DNA from: Bacteroidia bacterium
Lineage (GTDB): Bacteria; Bacteroidota; Bacteroidia; B-17B0; Aurantibacillaceae
Direction of reading: 5' to 3'
NCBI GenBank assembly: GCA_016787895.1
Contig: JAEUTN010000020.1
Location: forward strand, 62,001-126,000
DNA length: 64,000 bases
Shown here piece by piece: positions 15,816 through 24,847 of the stretch (its first letter is position 1; every line of letters starts with the position of its first letter). The notes beneath the pieces were generated by a model. It was not told where the DNA came from. It ran no database searches and saw only the letters and a list, made by a program, of their open reading frames with translations. The translations under genes and the position numbers were made by a program.

Positions 15816-16667
15816 TCAAACACTAAACTCATCCGCATCCCTCCCAACCGGAAAGGTGGTTCTGAATTCGTCCAGAGCAAGTTTATCCAATGCAATGGTT
15901 TCCACACACTCCTGATTATAATTGGCTTTGCTTACAATGGTGCCTTTAGGATCAATCACCAAACTTTCTCCGGCATGCGAAATGCCGTTCCCATCTTTAC
16001 CAATACGGTTCACGCCAATTACGTAACATTGATTTTCGATGGCTCTCGCAATCAATAATTGTTTCCACGGGTATACCCTCGCTTCCGGCCAATTGGCCAC
16101 ATAAATCAACACATCATAATCCCAGGCCCCTTCTGCCGACTGCTGACTACTGACTGCTGACCCTTCGGCTGCGCTCAGGGCATGCTTTTGACTTTTAACT
16201 TTTGACTTAAACTTATTCCTGCTCCACACCGGAAACCTCAGATCATAACACACCAGGGGACAAACCTTCCACTCTCCAAGCTGTGCAATCAGTTTTTTTG
16301 CCCCGGCTTTAAAATGTTCATTTTCCTTTCCCATACTAAAAAGGTGTCTTTTGTTATAAGTATGAAATTCACCATTGGGCATCACCCAAAACAAACGGTT
16401 AAAATAATTTTCCCTGTCCTTTACTGCCACACTGCCGCAAATCACCGCGTTTTTTTCTTTGGCCTTCTGTTGCATCCACTTTAATGTGATGCCGTTGGCA
16501 GGTTCGGCTGTTTTTTTAGGATGCATGCTGAATCCGGTGGTGAACATTTCAGGAAGCAGAATCAATTGCGTTTCTTCTTTGATGGAATTTATCAAAGTAT
16601 CAAAATGACTTAAGTTTTTTTCCCGGTCTTCCCAATGCAATTGGGTTTGAATGTAAGTGACTTTCAT
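15816..16667 (-). CDS. Omega-amidase (nitrilase superfamily) with a repeat-derived insertion
   Basis: 283-residue carbon-nitrogen hydrolase of the YafV/Nit2 type, which hydrolyses alpha-ketoglutaramate or alpha-ketosuccinamate formed by transamination. The E-K-C triad is visible: L-L-P-E-M-F-T-T-G-F near residue 40, Y-N-K-R-H-L-F near residue 96, and V-C-Y-D-L-R-F-P-V-W near residue 135. Odd: between S-R-N-K and Y-D-V-L-I-Y-V-A-N-W-P-E, where relatives have a few residues, there are about 30 low-complexity residues (S-K-V-K-S-Q-K-H-A-L-S-A-A-E-G and so on) encoded by a repeat-like DNA segment. The frame is kept. It stands alone between a divergent-spaced secreted protein gene and the membrane TPR gene. 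Confidence 0.9.
   Translation of the reverse strand: MKVTYIQTQLHWEDREKNLSHFDTLINSIKEETQLILLPEMFTTGFSMHPKKTAEPANGITLKWMQQKAKEKNAVICGSVAVKDRENYFNRLFWVMPNGEFHTYNKRHLFSMGKENEHFKAGAKKLIAQLGEWKVCPLVCYDLRFPVWSRNKFKSKVKSQKHALSAAEGSAVSSQQSAEGAWDYDVLIYVANWPEARVYPWKQLLIARAIENQCYVIGVNRIGKDGNGISHAGESLVIDPKGTIVSKANYNQECVETIALDKLALDEFRTTFPVGRDADEFSV
16122..16214. repeat. Repeat-like segment inserted in frame in the omega-amidase gene
   Basis: Low-complexity DNA unlike the surrounding gene: GACTGCTGACTACTGACTGC-type triplets (16138-16160), CCCTTCGGCTGCGCTCAGGG (16161-16180), then reiterated CTTTTGACTTTTAACTTTTG (16185-16204). These motifs are, from my memory of Bacteroidota genomes, typical of intergenic repeats. 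Borders are approximate. Confidence 0.68.
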
Positions 16668-16694
16668 TCCTATAAAAGTAAGGAATAATACGGC

Positions 16695-18455
16695 TTAACG
16701 GCAATAGCGGTTATAAGCTGTCACTGCGGGCTCAAAATTTTTCTGTGCGGCATATTTTAAATCTTCACAGGCGTTTTGCTGAAGGTTGATTTTTGCAACC
16801 CCCCTCCAGTAATAGGCTTCGGTATAATCGGGACGCAATTGCAAACAGACATCCAGATCGTTTTTACAACTTTTGAAATCCTGTTGTTTGCCAAACACAA
16901 TGGCTCTCTTAAAATACAATTCGGCATCTTCCGCATCCAATTGCAAAGCCTTATTAAATTCCGCCAGGGCCTCTTCTAAGCGGTCGAGCCTATCGAAGCT
17001 GCTTCCTAATACGTAATGCGCTTTGGGATTGTTTTTTTGTAGTTGCAGAGAACGGTTCGCGTCTGCCATGGCTTTTGCCACATCCCCCAATTGCAGATAA
17101 GCTGTGGCCCGGGCCGTATAAGTTTTGTAATACTCCTGTAATTCCAGCGCCCTGTCGAAATTCTGTATGGCCGAATTGGGTTTCTGAAGTTTCAGATACA
17201 ATAATCCCCGGTTGTAAAATGATTTATAATTACCGGGTGAGTTTTTTACCGATAGATTGAAGTAGCTCAACGCTTTCTCATCACGATCCAATCGCATGCT
17301 TTCAACTCCTGCACTGTAAAGGGCCACAGAAGAGTTCGGAAATTTTTTGAGGATGTCCTCGTAAAGCGAAAGGGCACTCGACCAAACAGTTAAACGCGCA
17401 AAACAAACCAAAGCAAACACACCCGCAATAACAGTGAAAAGTAATTTTTGAGGCAATTGAAATTTCAATAGCCCTGCTCCAAGCACCCATGAAAAGCCAA
17501 TTACCGGCACATAGGCATAACGATCGGCATATAACACTTCTCCAAAAGGAATAAACTGAAGCACCAAACTAAAATTGAAGAGAACAAAAGCCACCACAGC
17601 AAAAGAACGCAACTGCCGTTTTACACTGAACCAAAGCAGGGGGAAAATAAAAAGAACAAGCCCACAACAACCAATTAAATACGTGCCTATGCCGGCTACA
17701 GGATAGGGATAGATAAGGCTTAGCTTAAGCGGCGCGATAAAATTGCCGCAATAAGCCAGCAAGGCGTATCCGGCGTATAACACACGTTGCCAGAACGGAA
17801 ATTCATGGGCGGCATTCAGCATCAGGTCAGTGCGTTGTGCATACCATGTAAGACAGGCGAACATTCCGGCGATGAGCAGAAAAGGGACTTTATTCAAAAG
17901 CTTAATTTTTTGGAAGTCCTGAAGCATAAAAGCTTCTATACATAACATGACCAAAGGAAATACCAACAGGGCGGGTTTACTGAGCAGGCCAAGAAGAAAA
18001 AACAAAAAAGTGTAAGTGTAATGTTTCGGTTCCGGATGATCAAGGTACTTCATCCACTGAAGCAGAGCCAGCAGGTAAAAAGTGCTTGAAAGCACGTTCT
18101 TCAGTTCTGAGATCCAGGCTACAGATTCTACCTGAAGGGGATGCAGCAAAAAAACAGCTGAGCAAAACAAAGCCAGTTGTTCCTTCTTAAAGAGCCTAAT
18201 GGTTAGTTGATATACCAAAACTCCATTTATCAGATGCAAGAGAAGGCTCAGGCCATGATGTCCGGCATCGTTCGCCCCAAAAAGGAAATAGGCCAGTGCA
18301 TGTGCCATCATTGTTACGGGGATGTAATTTCCCAAATAATGCGAGCTAAACAGAGCTTTCAGATCGAAGCTTTTAACATCCGCGTTGGCAAATACCATCT
18401 CCGGATCATCCCACCAGCTCATGTGCGGGTAAGTGAACAATTTGGCGTACACCAA
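16695..18455 (-). CDS. Integral membrane protein with C-terminal TPR repeats
   Basis: About 586 residues. The first 370 residues hold some ten hydrophobic segments with the pattern W-W-D-D-P-E-M-V-F and the H-A-L-A-Y-F-L-F-G loop seen in TMTC/PMT-like GT-C membrane proteins; the rest is a run of TPR units (A-L-S-Y-F-N-L-S, A-I-Q-N-F-D-R-A-L-E-L-Q, A-L-A-E-F-N-K-A-L-Q-L-D). A role in glycosyl transfer is only suggested by that layout. The start is unsure: GTG at 18455 is the first candidate, but the frame stays open upstream with a hydrophobic stretch (K-F-L-L-A-L-L-G-L) and no ATG, so a non-ATG start further up is possible. Confidence 0.75.
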   Translation of the reverse strand: MVYAKLFTYPHMSWWDDPEMVFANADVKSFDLKALFSSHYLGNYIPVTMMAHALAYFLFGANDAGHHGLSLLLHLINGVLVYQLTIRLFKKEQLALFCSAVFLLHPLQVESVAWISELKNVLSSTFYLLALLQWMKYLDHPEPKHYTYTFLFFLLGLLSKPALLVFPLVMLCIEAFMLQDFQKIKLLNKVPFLLIAGMFACLTWYAQRTDLMLNAAHEFPFWQRVLYAGYALLAYCGNFIAPLKLSLIYPYPVAGIGTYLIGCCGLVLFIFPLLWFSVKRQLRSFAVVAFVLFNFSLVLQFIPFGEVLYADRYAYVPVIGFSWVLGAGLLKFQLPQKLLFTVIAGVFALVCFARLTVWSSALSLYEDILKKFPNSSVALYSAGVESMRLDRDEKALSYFNLSVKNSPGNYKSFYNRGLLYLKLQKPNSAIQNFDRALELQEYYKTYTARATAYLQLGDVAKAMADANRSLQLQKNNPKAHYVLGSSFDRLDRLEEALAEFNKALQLDAEDAELYFKRAIVFGKQQDFKSCKNDLDVCLQLRPDYTEAYYWRGVAKINLQQNACEDLKYAAQKNFEPAVTAYNRYCR

Positions 18456-18565
18456 AGTGCAGAGCCCAAGCAGAGCGAGCAGAAATTTGTGGGATTTAAG
18501 CGTATGTAAGGTGATTTGCAGAACAAGACAAATATAACAGTTCTTTAAATTCGTATTTTTAGCCT

Positions 18566-19318
18566 ATGTTAGCCATTTCAGTTGTTATTATCACCTTTAA
18601 CGAGGAGAAAAACATTGAGCGTTGCCTGCTTTCAGTGAAAACGGTGGCGGATGAGGTGATTGTGCTCGATTCTTTTTCCAAAGATGCTACAGCTCAACTT
18701 TGTGCAAAGCATGGTGTTACGTTTATTCAGCGGGAGTGGGAGGGTTATTCGGCCAGTAAAAATTTTGCCAACCAACAAGCTGCTCACGATTGGATTCTAT
18801 CGCTTGACGCAGATGAGGCTTTAAGTGATGAGCTTCAAAAAGCACTGCTTGAACTAAAAAAGCAAAACCAGCTGCACACCATGTCCTTCAACCGGCTCAC
18901 CAATTACTGTGGTACCTGGATCAAACACAGTGGTTGGTATCCTGATATCAAAATCCGTTTGTTTAACCGCAAAACAACGCAATGGCATGGCACGCTTCAC
19001 GAGGAACTCAAGCTTCCAAAAGGGGAGACGGTGAAACATCTAGATCTGGACATTCTTCATTACAGTTATTATACGCTTGATGATCATTTAAGCCAGATTG
19101 AAAGGTACACAAGTATTGCTGCAAAAGATTTGTACAATCGAGGCAAACGTCCGGCGGTTTATAAGATGTATTTAAACGCCTGGGCCAAGTTTGTTTCGCA
19201 TTACCTGATTCATCTGGGATTTTTGGATGGCCTGGCCGGATTTAAAATTGCCTGGTATTCAGCCTACGCCACGTTTCTGAAATATAAAAAAGCCAGGGGA
19301 ATGTACGCTTATGACTGA
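18566..19318 (+). CDS. Family 2 glycosyltransferase (WaaE/KdtX-like)
   Basis: 250 residues. GT-A fold markers: I-S-V-V-I-I-T-F-N-E-E near the start, D-E-V-I-V-L-D-S-F-S near residue 30 and the D-x-D-type L-S-L-D-A-D-E-A near residue 78; the segment S-G-W-Y-P-D-I-K-I-R-L-F-N is typical of the WaaE group that adds a glucose-like residue to the lipopolysaccharide inner core. The acceptor here is unknown. It overlaps the next gene by eight bases, starting a three-gene operon with a GT9 transferase and a reductase; it diverges from the membrane TPR gene. Confidence 0.9.
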   Translation: MLAISVVIITFNEEKNIERCLLSVKTVADEVIVLDSFSKDATAQLCAKHGVTFIQREWEGYSASKNFANQQAAHDWILSLDADEALSDELQKALLELKKQNQLHTMSFNRLTNYCGTWIKHSGWYPDIKIRLFNRKTTQWHGTLHEELKLPKGETVKHLDLDILHYSYYTLDDHLSQIERYTSIAAKDLYNRGKRPAVYKMYLNAWAKFVSHYLIHLGFLDGLAGFKIAWYSAYATFLKYKKARGMYAYD

Positions 19319-20315
19319 GTCGCCCAGGATACTCATTAGCCGCTGCGACAGCATTGGTGATGTGGTGCTCACCCTGCCCATGGCCGGGGTCATCAAGTCT
19401 CATTTTCCGAATGCCCATGTTATTTTTTTGGGAAGAACATACACCAAAGATGTGGTGGCCTTGTGTGAATACGTGGATGAATTTTTGAATTACGATGATT
19501 TTAAACATCTGCCGCATGAAGAACAAATCGCCATTTTTAGGAAGATAAATGCGGAGGTTATACTTCATGTGTTTCCAAAAAAAGAAATCGCGCTTTTGGC
19601 GGAGCAAGCCGGAATCCCATTGAGAGTAGGAACACTCAGCAGATTATACCATTGGTATACCTGTAATCGCAAATTACATTTACCCAGAAAAAATTCTGAT
19701 TTACACGAAGCCCAGTTGAATTTAAAATTACTGGGACCTCTGGGTATAACGAGCCATCTTAATTTGCAGGAAATTGCCGGGTTTTACGGTTTTAAAAACG
19801 TGCCGGAATTGCCTGAAAAGTTTAAGTCCCTTGTTGATGATACACGTTTTAACCTCATCCTGCATCCCAAATCCAAAGGCAGCGCAAGAGAATGGGGACT
19901 GGATAATTTTCAAAGGCTTTATCACTTGTTGCCTCCTGAAAAATACAAGGTGTTTGTGAGCGGAACAAAAGAAGATGGAGAACAACTTAAGGATTGGTTA
20001 AAGCTGCACCCTAAACTATGTGATATTACCGGGAGCATGAGTTTAAAGGAGTTTATTGCTTTTATTGCAGCCTGCGATGGCTTGGTTGCTGCAAGTACCG
20101 GTCCGCTTCACATTGCAGCAGCCCTGGGTAAAACCGCTATAGGTTTGTTTGCACCTATGCGGCCCATACATCCCGGGCGCTGGAAACCACTAGGGATTAA
20201 AGCAGAGGCGCTGGTGATGGATAAAAAATGCAACGATTGCAGAAAAGGCACACACTGCCATTGCATCAGTGAAATCAGCGCACAACAGGTTATTGATTTA
20301 CTTCCAAAAACATGA
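19311..20315 (+). CDS. Family 9 glycosyltransferase (heptosyltransferase-like)
   Basis: 334 residues, GT-B fold. Seen: I-S-R-C-D-S-I-G-D-V-V-L-T-L-P near the start, the N-terminal donor region, L-I-L-H-P-K-S-K-G-S-A near residue 185 and the C-terminal A-A-S-T-G-P-L-H-I-A-A-A-L-G-K near residue 262, which is the conserved nucleotide-sugar site of ADP-heptose:LPS heptosyltransferases. A late C-x-x-C...C-H-C cluster is also present. The predicted role is transfer of a heptose or related sugar to lipopolysaccharide in the cytoplasm. It overlaps both neighbours in the operon, so all three are probably translated together. Confidence 0.92.
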   Translation: MTESPRILISRCDSIGDVVLTLPMAGVIKSHFPNAHVIFLGRTYTKDVVALCEYVDEFLNYDDFKHLPHEEQIAIFRKINAEVILHVFPKKEIALLAEQAGIPLRVGTLSRLYHWYTCNRKLHLPRKNSDLHEAQLNLKLLGPLGITSHLNLQEIAGFYGFKNVPELPEKFKSLVDDTRFNLILHPKSKGSAREWGLDNFQRLYHLLPPEKYKVFVSGTKEDGEQLKDWLKLHPKLCDITGSMSLKEFIAFIAACDGLVAASTGPLHIAAALGKTAIGLFAPMRPIHPGRWKPLGIKAEALVMDKKCNDCRKGTHCHCISEISAQQVIDLLPKT

Positions 20316-21109
20316 CAACATTCAAGGATAAGGTGATTTGGATTACCGGCGCTTCTTCAGGCATTGGAGAAGCTTTAGCGCTGGCCTTTGCCAAACAGGG
20401 CGCCCGCTTGATATTATCGGCCCGGCGGGAAGAGGAACTCAAACGTGTAGCAATGGCTACTCAACTCCCCGAACTGGACCTGATGGTACTGGCTTTTGAT
20501 TTAAACAATACCTCCAATGCCAGTGGACTGGCTGCACAGGTGATAAATAAGTTCGGGAGAATCGACATCCTCATTAATAACGGGGGCATGAGCCAGCGCA
20601 GCGAGGCTCTGGAAACCAAGGAAGACATTGAGCGCCAATTAATGGAAGTGAATTATTTCTCTGCTGTAAATCTTTCCAAGGCGGTTTTGCCCTACATGAA
20701 ACGCCAAAAGAGCGGACAGTTAGTGGTGATCAGCAGCATTGCCGGTAAATTCGGGTTTTACCTGCGCTCCAGTTACAGTGCCGCCAAACACGCCCTTCAT
20801 GGGTATTTTGAATCTTTGCGTTTGGAAACCGAAAAAGCAGGCATAAAAATTTTGCTCGTGTGTCCCGGTAAAGTTAAAACAGCGGTGTCGTTAAATGCCA
20901 TCACTTCCAGCGGAGCTGCACACAATGCTATGGATAAAAGTCATGAACAAGCCATGAGCGCGGAGGTTTGTGCAGTGCAAATCTTAGCAGGCATCAAAGC
21001 GGAGAAAGAAGAACTTTTAATTGGGGGGAAGGAGTTGCTTCTGGTGAAAATCAAACGGTTTTTTCCGGCACTTTTTTCAAAGTTGGTTCGGCAACAAAGT
21101 CCTTATTAA
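20312..21109 (+). CDS. Short-chain dehydrogenase/reductase
   Basis: 265 residues, Rossmann fold. Seen: T-G-A-S-S-G-I-G-E-A cofactor motif at about residues 11-20, N-N-G-G near residue 90, catalytic Ser in V-I-S-S-I-A-G near residue 142 and Y-S-A-A-K near residue 155. The R-R-E-E at the end of the second strand suggests NADP(H). Relatives of the DHRS7 type reduce keto groups of lipids or steroids; the substrate here is unknown. Starts inside the stop of the GT9 gene (ATGA overlap), so it belongs to the same operon. Confidence 0.92.
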   Translation: MTTFKDKVIWITGASSGIGEALALAFAKQGARLILSARREEELKRVAMATQLPELDLMVLAFDLNNTSNASGLAAQVINKFGRIDILINNGGMSQRSEALETKEDIERQLMEVNYFSAVNLSKAVLPYMKRQKSGQLVVISSIAGKFGFYLRSSYSAAKHALHGYFESLRLETEKAGIKILLVCPGKVKTAVSLNAITSSGAAHNAMDKSHEQAMSAEVCAVQILAGIKAEKEELLIGGKELLLVKIKRFFPALFSKLVRQQSPY

Positions 21110-21153
21110 AACGGCTTTTTATTACTATCTTTAATTTTGAGTCACGTTTTGTC

Positions 21154-23052
21154 ATGCGGGTTAAGTTAACACTTCTTTTTACTTCACTCCTGATTTGGGG
21201 CCACGCTCAGATCATAAACGCCTATGCTGAGGTTACCGCGATCTCAGGTCAAACGATCAGTGTAGCAAGTGTGGATGAAGCGGGCGATACCTTTGAAGCA
21301 GGGGAGGCTGTTATTTTGATGCAAATGCAAGGCGATTGCATTGGCTCAAACACCACCAATGTCGCAACCTTTGGGGACTTAGGTTCCATAGGGTCAGTCG
21401 GAGTTTACGAAGTTGCATACATATCTTCTCTTACTGAAAGTGCGGGCTTGCCGGTTACCCTGGTATTAAATTCGGCATTAAACAATACCTATTCCATCGA
21501 TGCGGCTTCAAGAGTGCAAGTCATAAGTTTTCCTTTGTTAGGTTCGCCCAATTTTACCACCGCCGGAAATTACGTGGCAAAAGCCTGGAACGGCACTACT
21601 GGTGGATTACTCGCATTTCAGGTCAACGGCACGCTTACACTTGCCCATAATTTAAGCGCGAACGGTTGCGGATTCAGAGGGGGTGCGGCATCTGCGAATT
21701 ATTACAGCGGGGGTACCGGTTGCTCAACGACTGAATACATCAGAACAAGCAATCATACCAGGGCAGGCAGAAAGGGCGAAGGCATCTACAGAACAAACAA
21801 TAACAACTTTCTTTACGCCAGAGGAAAATTATTAAATGGAGGTGGTGGTGGAAGTGAACGTATCAATTGCGGTGGCGGCGGCGGCGGAAATTATACCACA
21901 GGAGGCACGGGCGGCATCGGATGGTCATGCACCCCACCCGGACCCGGCGGGGGTGGATTAGGCGGACTTTCCTTGTCCGGACAAATTTCAGCTTTCAGGA
22001 TTTTTATGGGTGGCGGTGGCGGAGGAGGGCAGCAAAACGATTCACAAGGCTCGGCAGGGGGCAATGGCGGAGGCATTGTGTTGATTAAAGCATCGGCTAT
22101 AATCACCGGTGGAGCTTGTGCAGGCAGGAGCATAAGTGCCAATGGAAATGCTGTTACCGGTTTAACAAACGATGGACAGGGTGGAGGCGGAGCCGGGGGC
22201 TCGATTGTTTTGCAAGTAGGAAGCTGGGGCATTGCAGCCGGTTGCCAATTAACGGTTTCCGCGAATGGTGGCAATGGAGGTACCGCAAATACCAGTACAC
22301 ATGCGGGCGGTGGCGGTGGCGGACAAGGTGTGGTTATTTATTCGAGCGCTCAACCCACCAGTAATGTGAGTACACTTACAAACAATGGTACTCCCGGTTG
22401 CAACAACAACAGTAGCCCGTGTACCAATTTGGCCGGTGCTCCTTCAGGCTCAAACGGTAACGGTGTATTTTCAGGCTTAAACAACCCTTTGCCTGTTGAA
22501 TTGAGCAAATTTTATCTTCAACGAAAAAGTACCTCGGTTCATTTACACTGGGAAACCAGCAGTGAAAAAAATAATTTATATTTTGAAGTTCAACGCTCAG
22601 TAAATGCTGAGGATTGGCAAACTCTAACGCGCATTAAAGGCGCCAGCACATCTTCAACGATTCGTCAGTATGAGTATCTGGACAAGGAAGCACCCAATGC
22701 ATTGACTTACTACAGGCTCAAACAAGTGGAAATGGATGGAAGTTTTCAATTCTCCGCAATTTTATTTGTGGAGGGGACTGAAACTGATGGTATACATGTT
22801 TCCATTTTTCCTAATCCTGTTGAAGGAGAGTTGAGCTTGAAAATCTCATCCGAAGCTTTGATCCGAATCTCACAACTGGAGATATACAACAGTAAGGGCC
22901 AAAGAATTTACGAGCACCCTAAAACAGCATGGAACGATGTGTTTTATGAGAAAGAAGTACGCCTCGCTCAGCACCTTGAACTCGGTCTGTATTCCTGTTT
23001 GCTGGTGCTTGGTGAAAAAGCCGTCAGCTTGAAATTTTTTGTTCTACACTAG
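21154..23052 (+). CDS. Glycine-rich secreted protein with T9SS type A sorting domain
   Basis: 632 residues. ATG 21154 gives a clean signal peptide (M-R-V-K-L-T-L-L-F, cut after G-H-A-Q); an earlier start would lie inside the reductase gene. Residues 20-210 are beta-rich; 220-430 are extremely rich in Gly, Asn and Ser, with strings such as G-G-G-G-G-S and G-G-G-G-G-G-Q, suggesting an extended or beta-roll surface. Then N-P-L-P-V-E-L-S-K-F, a fibronectin-like domain found just before T9SS tails, and the sorting domain itself (I-F-P-N-P-V-E-G-E-L-S). Surface exposed; function unknown. Its 3' end overlaps lipB on the other strand by 29 bases. Confidence 0.87.
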   Translation: MRVKLTLLFTSLLIWGHAQIINAYAEVTAISGQTISVASVDEAGDTFEAGEAVILMQMQGDCIGSNTTNVATFGDLGSIGSVGVYEVAYISSLTESAGLPVTLVLNSALNNTYSIDAASRVQVISFPLLGSPNFTTAGNYVAKAWNGTTGGLLAFQVNGTLTLAHNLSANGCGFRGGAASANYYSGGTGCSTTEYIRTSNHTRAGRKGEGIYRTNNNNFLYARGKLLNGGGGGSERINCGGGGGGNYTTGGTGGIGWSCTPPGPGGGGLGGLSLSGQISAFRIFMGGGGGGGQQNDSQGSAGGNGGGIVLIKASAIITGGACAGRSISANGNAVTGLTNDGQGGGGAGGSIVLQVGSWGIAAGCQLTVSANGGNGGTANTSTHAGGGGGGQGVVIYSSAQPTSNVSTLTNNGTPGCNNNSSPCTNLAGAPSGSNGNGVFSGLNNPLPVELSKFYLQRKSTSVHLHWETSSEKNNLYFEVQRSVNAEDWQTLTRIKGASTSSTIRQYEYLDKEAPNALTYYRLKQVEMDGSFQFSAILFVEGTETDGIHVSIFPNPVEGELSLKISSEALIRISQLEIYNSKGQRIYEHPKTAWNDVFYEKEVRLAQHLELGLYSCLLVLGEKAVSLKFFVLH

Positions 23053-23770
23053 TTGAATCGATTAGGTCGGCTTCAAACAAAAAGGAAAAGTGTTTTTTAA
23101 CCTTACTTTTAATTTCGTTCAGATCCACATCTCTGCCCAGTTCCTTATTTAAACTGGTAACGGCTTTGTCATTGATGCCGCAGGGAATGATGTTGTTAAA
23201 ATAATCCAGATTGGAATTTACATTAAAGGCCAGGCCGTGCATGGTCACCCAGCGGCTGCAGCGTACCCCCATGGCACAAATTTTCCGGGCTTTCAACGGG
23301 TTCTCCAGATCCAGCCATACACCGGTTTCACCTTTGCTCCGGCCGGCTTCAATGCCGTATTCTTTTAAAGTAAGGATAATGCATTCCTCAAGCAGACGAA
23401 GGTATTTGTGAATGTCGGTAAAAAAGTGGTCGAGGTCCAGTATGGGGTAAACCACCAATTGCCCCGGGCCATGATAGGTGATGTCTCCGCCACGGTTGAT
23501 TTTGTAATACGTGGCTTGTTTTTTTTCGAGCTCTGTTGAATTGATGAGCAAATGTTTTTCATCTCCGCTTTTTCCGAGGGTGTAAACATGCGGGTGTTCA
23601 ACAAACAGCAAATGATTTTCAGTGGGAATCTGATCTGCGTCAGTAAGAGAACGGTTAGTGGTTTTACGATCAATGGTTTTTTTAAACAGGCTTTCCTGAA
23701 AGTCCCAGCAGGCTTTGTAATCCATTTGCCCGAGGTCGGTAAACAGTATGTGTTTGTTCTGAATAACCAT
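23024..23770 (-). CDS. lipB: Lipoyl(octanoyl) transferase LipB
   Basis: 248 residues. Transfers octanoyl from acyl carrier protein to lipoyl domains, the first step of lipoate cofactor synthesis in the cytoplasm. Seen: R-G-G-D-I-T-Y-H-G-P-G-Q-L near residue 80 (family signature), catalytic Lys in A-R-K-I-C-A-M-G-V-R near residue 145, M-H-G-L-A-F-N-V-N and the catalytic Cys in I-I-P-C-G-I near residue 178. Single gene, convergent with the glycine-rich T9SS gene, sharing 29 coding bases with it. Confidence 0.95.
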   Translation of the reverse strand: MVIQNKHILFTDLGQMDYKACWDFQESLFKKTIDRKTTNRSLTDADQIPTENHLLFVEHPHVYTLGKSGDEKHLLINSTELEKKQATYYKINRGGDITYHGPGQLVVYPILDLDHFFTDIHKYLRLLEECIILTLKEYGIEAGRSKGETGVWLDLENPLKARKICAMGVRCSRWVTMHGLAFNVNSNLDYFNNIIPCGINDKAVTSLNKELGRDVDLNEIKSKVKKHFSFLFEADLIDSTSVEQKISS

Positions 23771-23799
23771 GCCTGAAGCTGAAAACTGGACTTCGAAAA

Positions 23800-24780
23800 T
23801 CAGAATTTTGACAATTCCGATTTCAGGTGATTGATTACGTTCACTTCAACGGGGTCAATACCTTTAAGGTCGGCGATGTAACAGCTGATCCAGTCGCCAA
23901 TGTGAATGAGGTATAAAAATTGTTCGAGTTTACTTTCACCCTTGGCGGTAATGTCGATAACGCCGGAGGAGAATTTCTGAAAAATAGGTTTACACACTTC
24001 ATACCGTTTCAGGGTACGTTTGTAGTCGAAAGAAGTGTGAAAGGTCAATACCACCAAAGAATCGTTTTTTTCGGTCCAGCCCACCAATTCATTGTGGTTC
24101 ATTTCAGGAAAAGTATGGTGCCAGCACAGCATCTTACTGTTTTCGTTGATTTGTTGCCTGAAACGTACCACAACGCCTTCGCTTGAGCCCAGAGAATAAA
24201 TCACAGGGATTTTACCCTTTAAGGCGCCGGCAATTTCCATGGCTTCCTTTTTTATTGAAGCACTTTCTTTATCCAAAAGCTGAATGGCTTTATCCAAATC
24301 GCTGAACAGGGAAGCTTTTGCGAAGCCTTTGTTCACCATCACTTTTAAAAGTTGCACCAGAGAATAGCCGATGCAGGAACGGGGAGGAAATCCACCCGGA
24401 ATTTCAATAAAATCAAACTGATGTTGTTTGGCAAGTTCCAGCACTTTTCCTCCACTGCTGATGCAAACAATTTGCGCCTGTTTAGCCATGCCTTGTTCCA
24501 TGGCGCTGAGGGTTTCTTCGGTATTGCCCGAATAGCTGGAAATAATCAAAAGGGTGGTAGCGCTGACAAAAGCCGGTAAGTGGTAATCTTTGTTAATGCA
24601 AACCGGAACCGAACAGGAATCGGAAATCAATTCGGAAACGATGCTTCCTCCGATGCCCGAGCCACCTAATCCACTGATCACAATGTTCTGAATGTTTTTG
24701 CCCGGAGCCACAAGGGCTTTATCGGCAATGCTTTTGGCTTCGCGGAGTTGAGTGCTGAAATTCTGAACGAGTTCTTTCAT
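23800..24780 (-). CDS. SIS-domain phosphoglucose/phosphomannose isomerase
   Basis: 326 residues with two SIS domains. The first has S-G-L-G-G-S-G-I-G-G-S near residue 35 and S-S-Y-S-G-N-T-E-E-T near residue 80; the second has I-Y-S-L-G-S-S-E-G near residue 192 and F-P-E-M-N-H-N-E-L near residue 225. This matches the bifunctional PGI/PMI family that interconverts fructose-6-phosphate with glucose-6- and mannose-6-phosphate. It would feed the GDP-mannose pyrophosphorylase at 51064-52152, though the genes are not linked. A TATTTTTG box lies just upstream. Confidence 0.9.
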   Translation of the reverse strand: MKELVQNFSTQLREAKSIADKALVAPGKNIQNIVISGLGGSGIGGSIVSELISDSCSVPVCINKDYHLPAFVSATTLLIISSYSGNTEETLSAMEQGMAKQAQIVCISSGGKVLELAKQHQFDFIEIPGGFPPRSCIGYSLVQLLKVMVNKGFAKASLFSDLDKAIQLLDKESASIKKEAMEIAGALKGKIPVIYSLGSSEGVVVRFRQQINENSKMLCWHHTFPEMNHNELVGWTEKNDSLVVLTFHTSFDYKRTLKRYEVCKPIFQKFSSGVIDITAKGESKLEQFLYLIHIGDWISCYIADLKGIDPVEVNVINHLKSELSKF

Positions 24781-24790
24781 AGTGGGTTTG

Positions 24791-24798
24791 CAAAAATA
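24791..24798 (-). promoter_or_regulatory. TAnnTTTG -7 box of the isomerase gene
   Basis: TATTTTTG on the minus strand, 10 bases upstream of the ATG at 24780, matches the Bacteroidota -7 consensus TAnnTTTG. The -33 element is not clear. Confidence 0.35.
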
Positions 24799-24847
24799 GA
24801 AATTTAATGCGAAGCAGCGCCCTTCTGTTCTTCAAATTCAGGCTCCA

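Noticed and set aside
21840..22340. Low-complexity GGT-rich stretch as a simple DNA repeat
   Set aside because: It is in frame within the glycine-rich T9SS protein and explained by its Gly runs.
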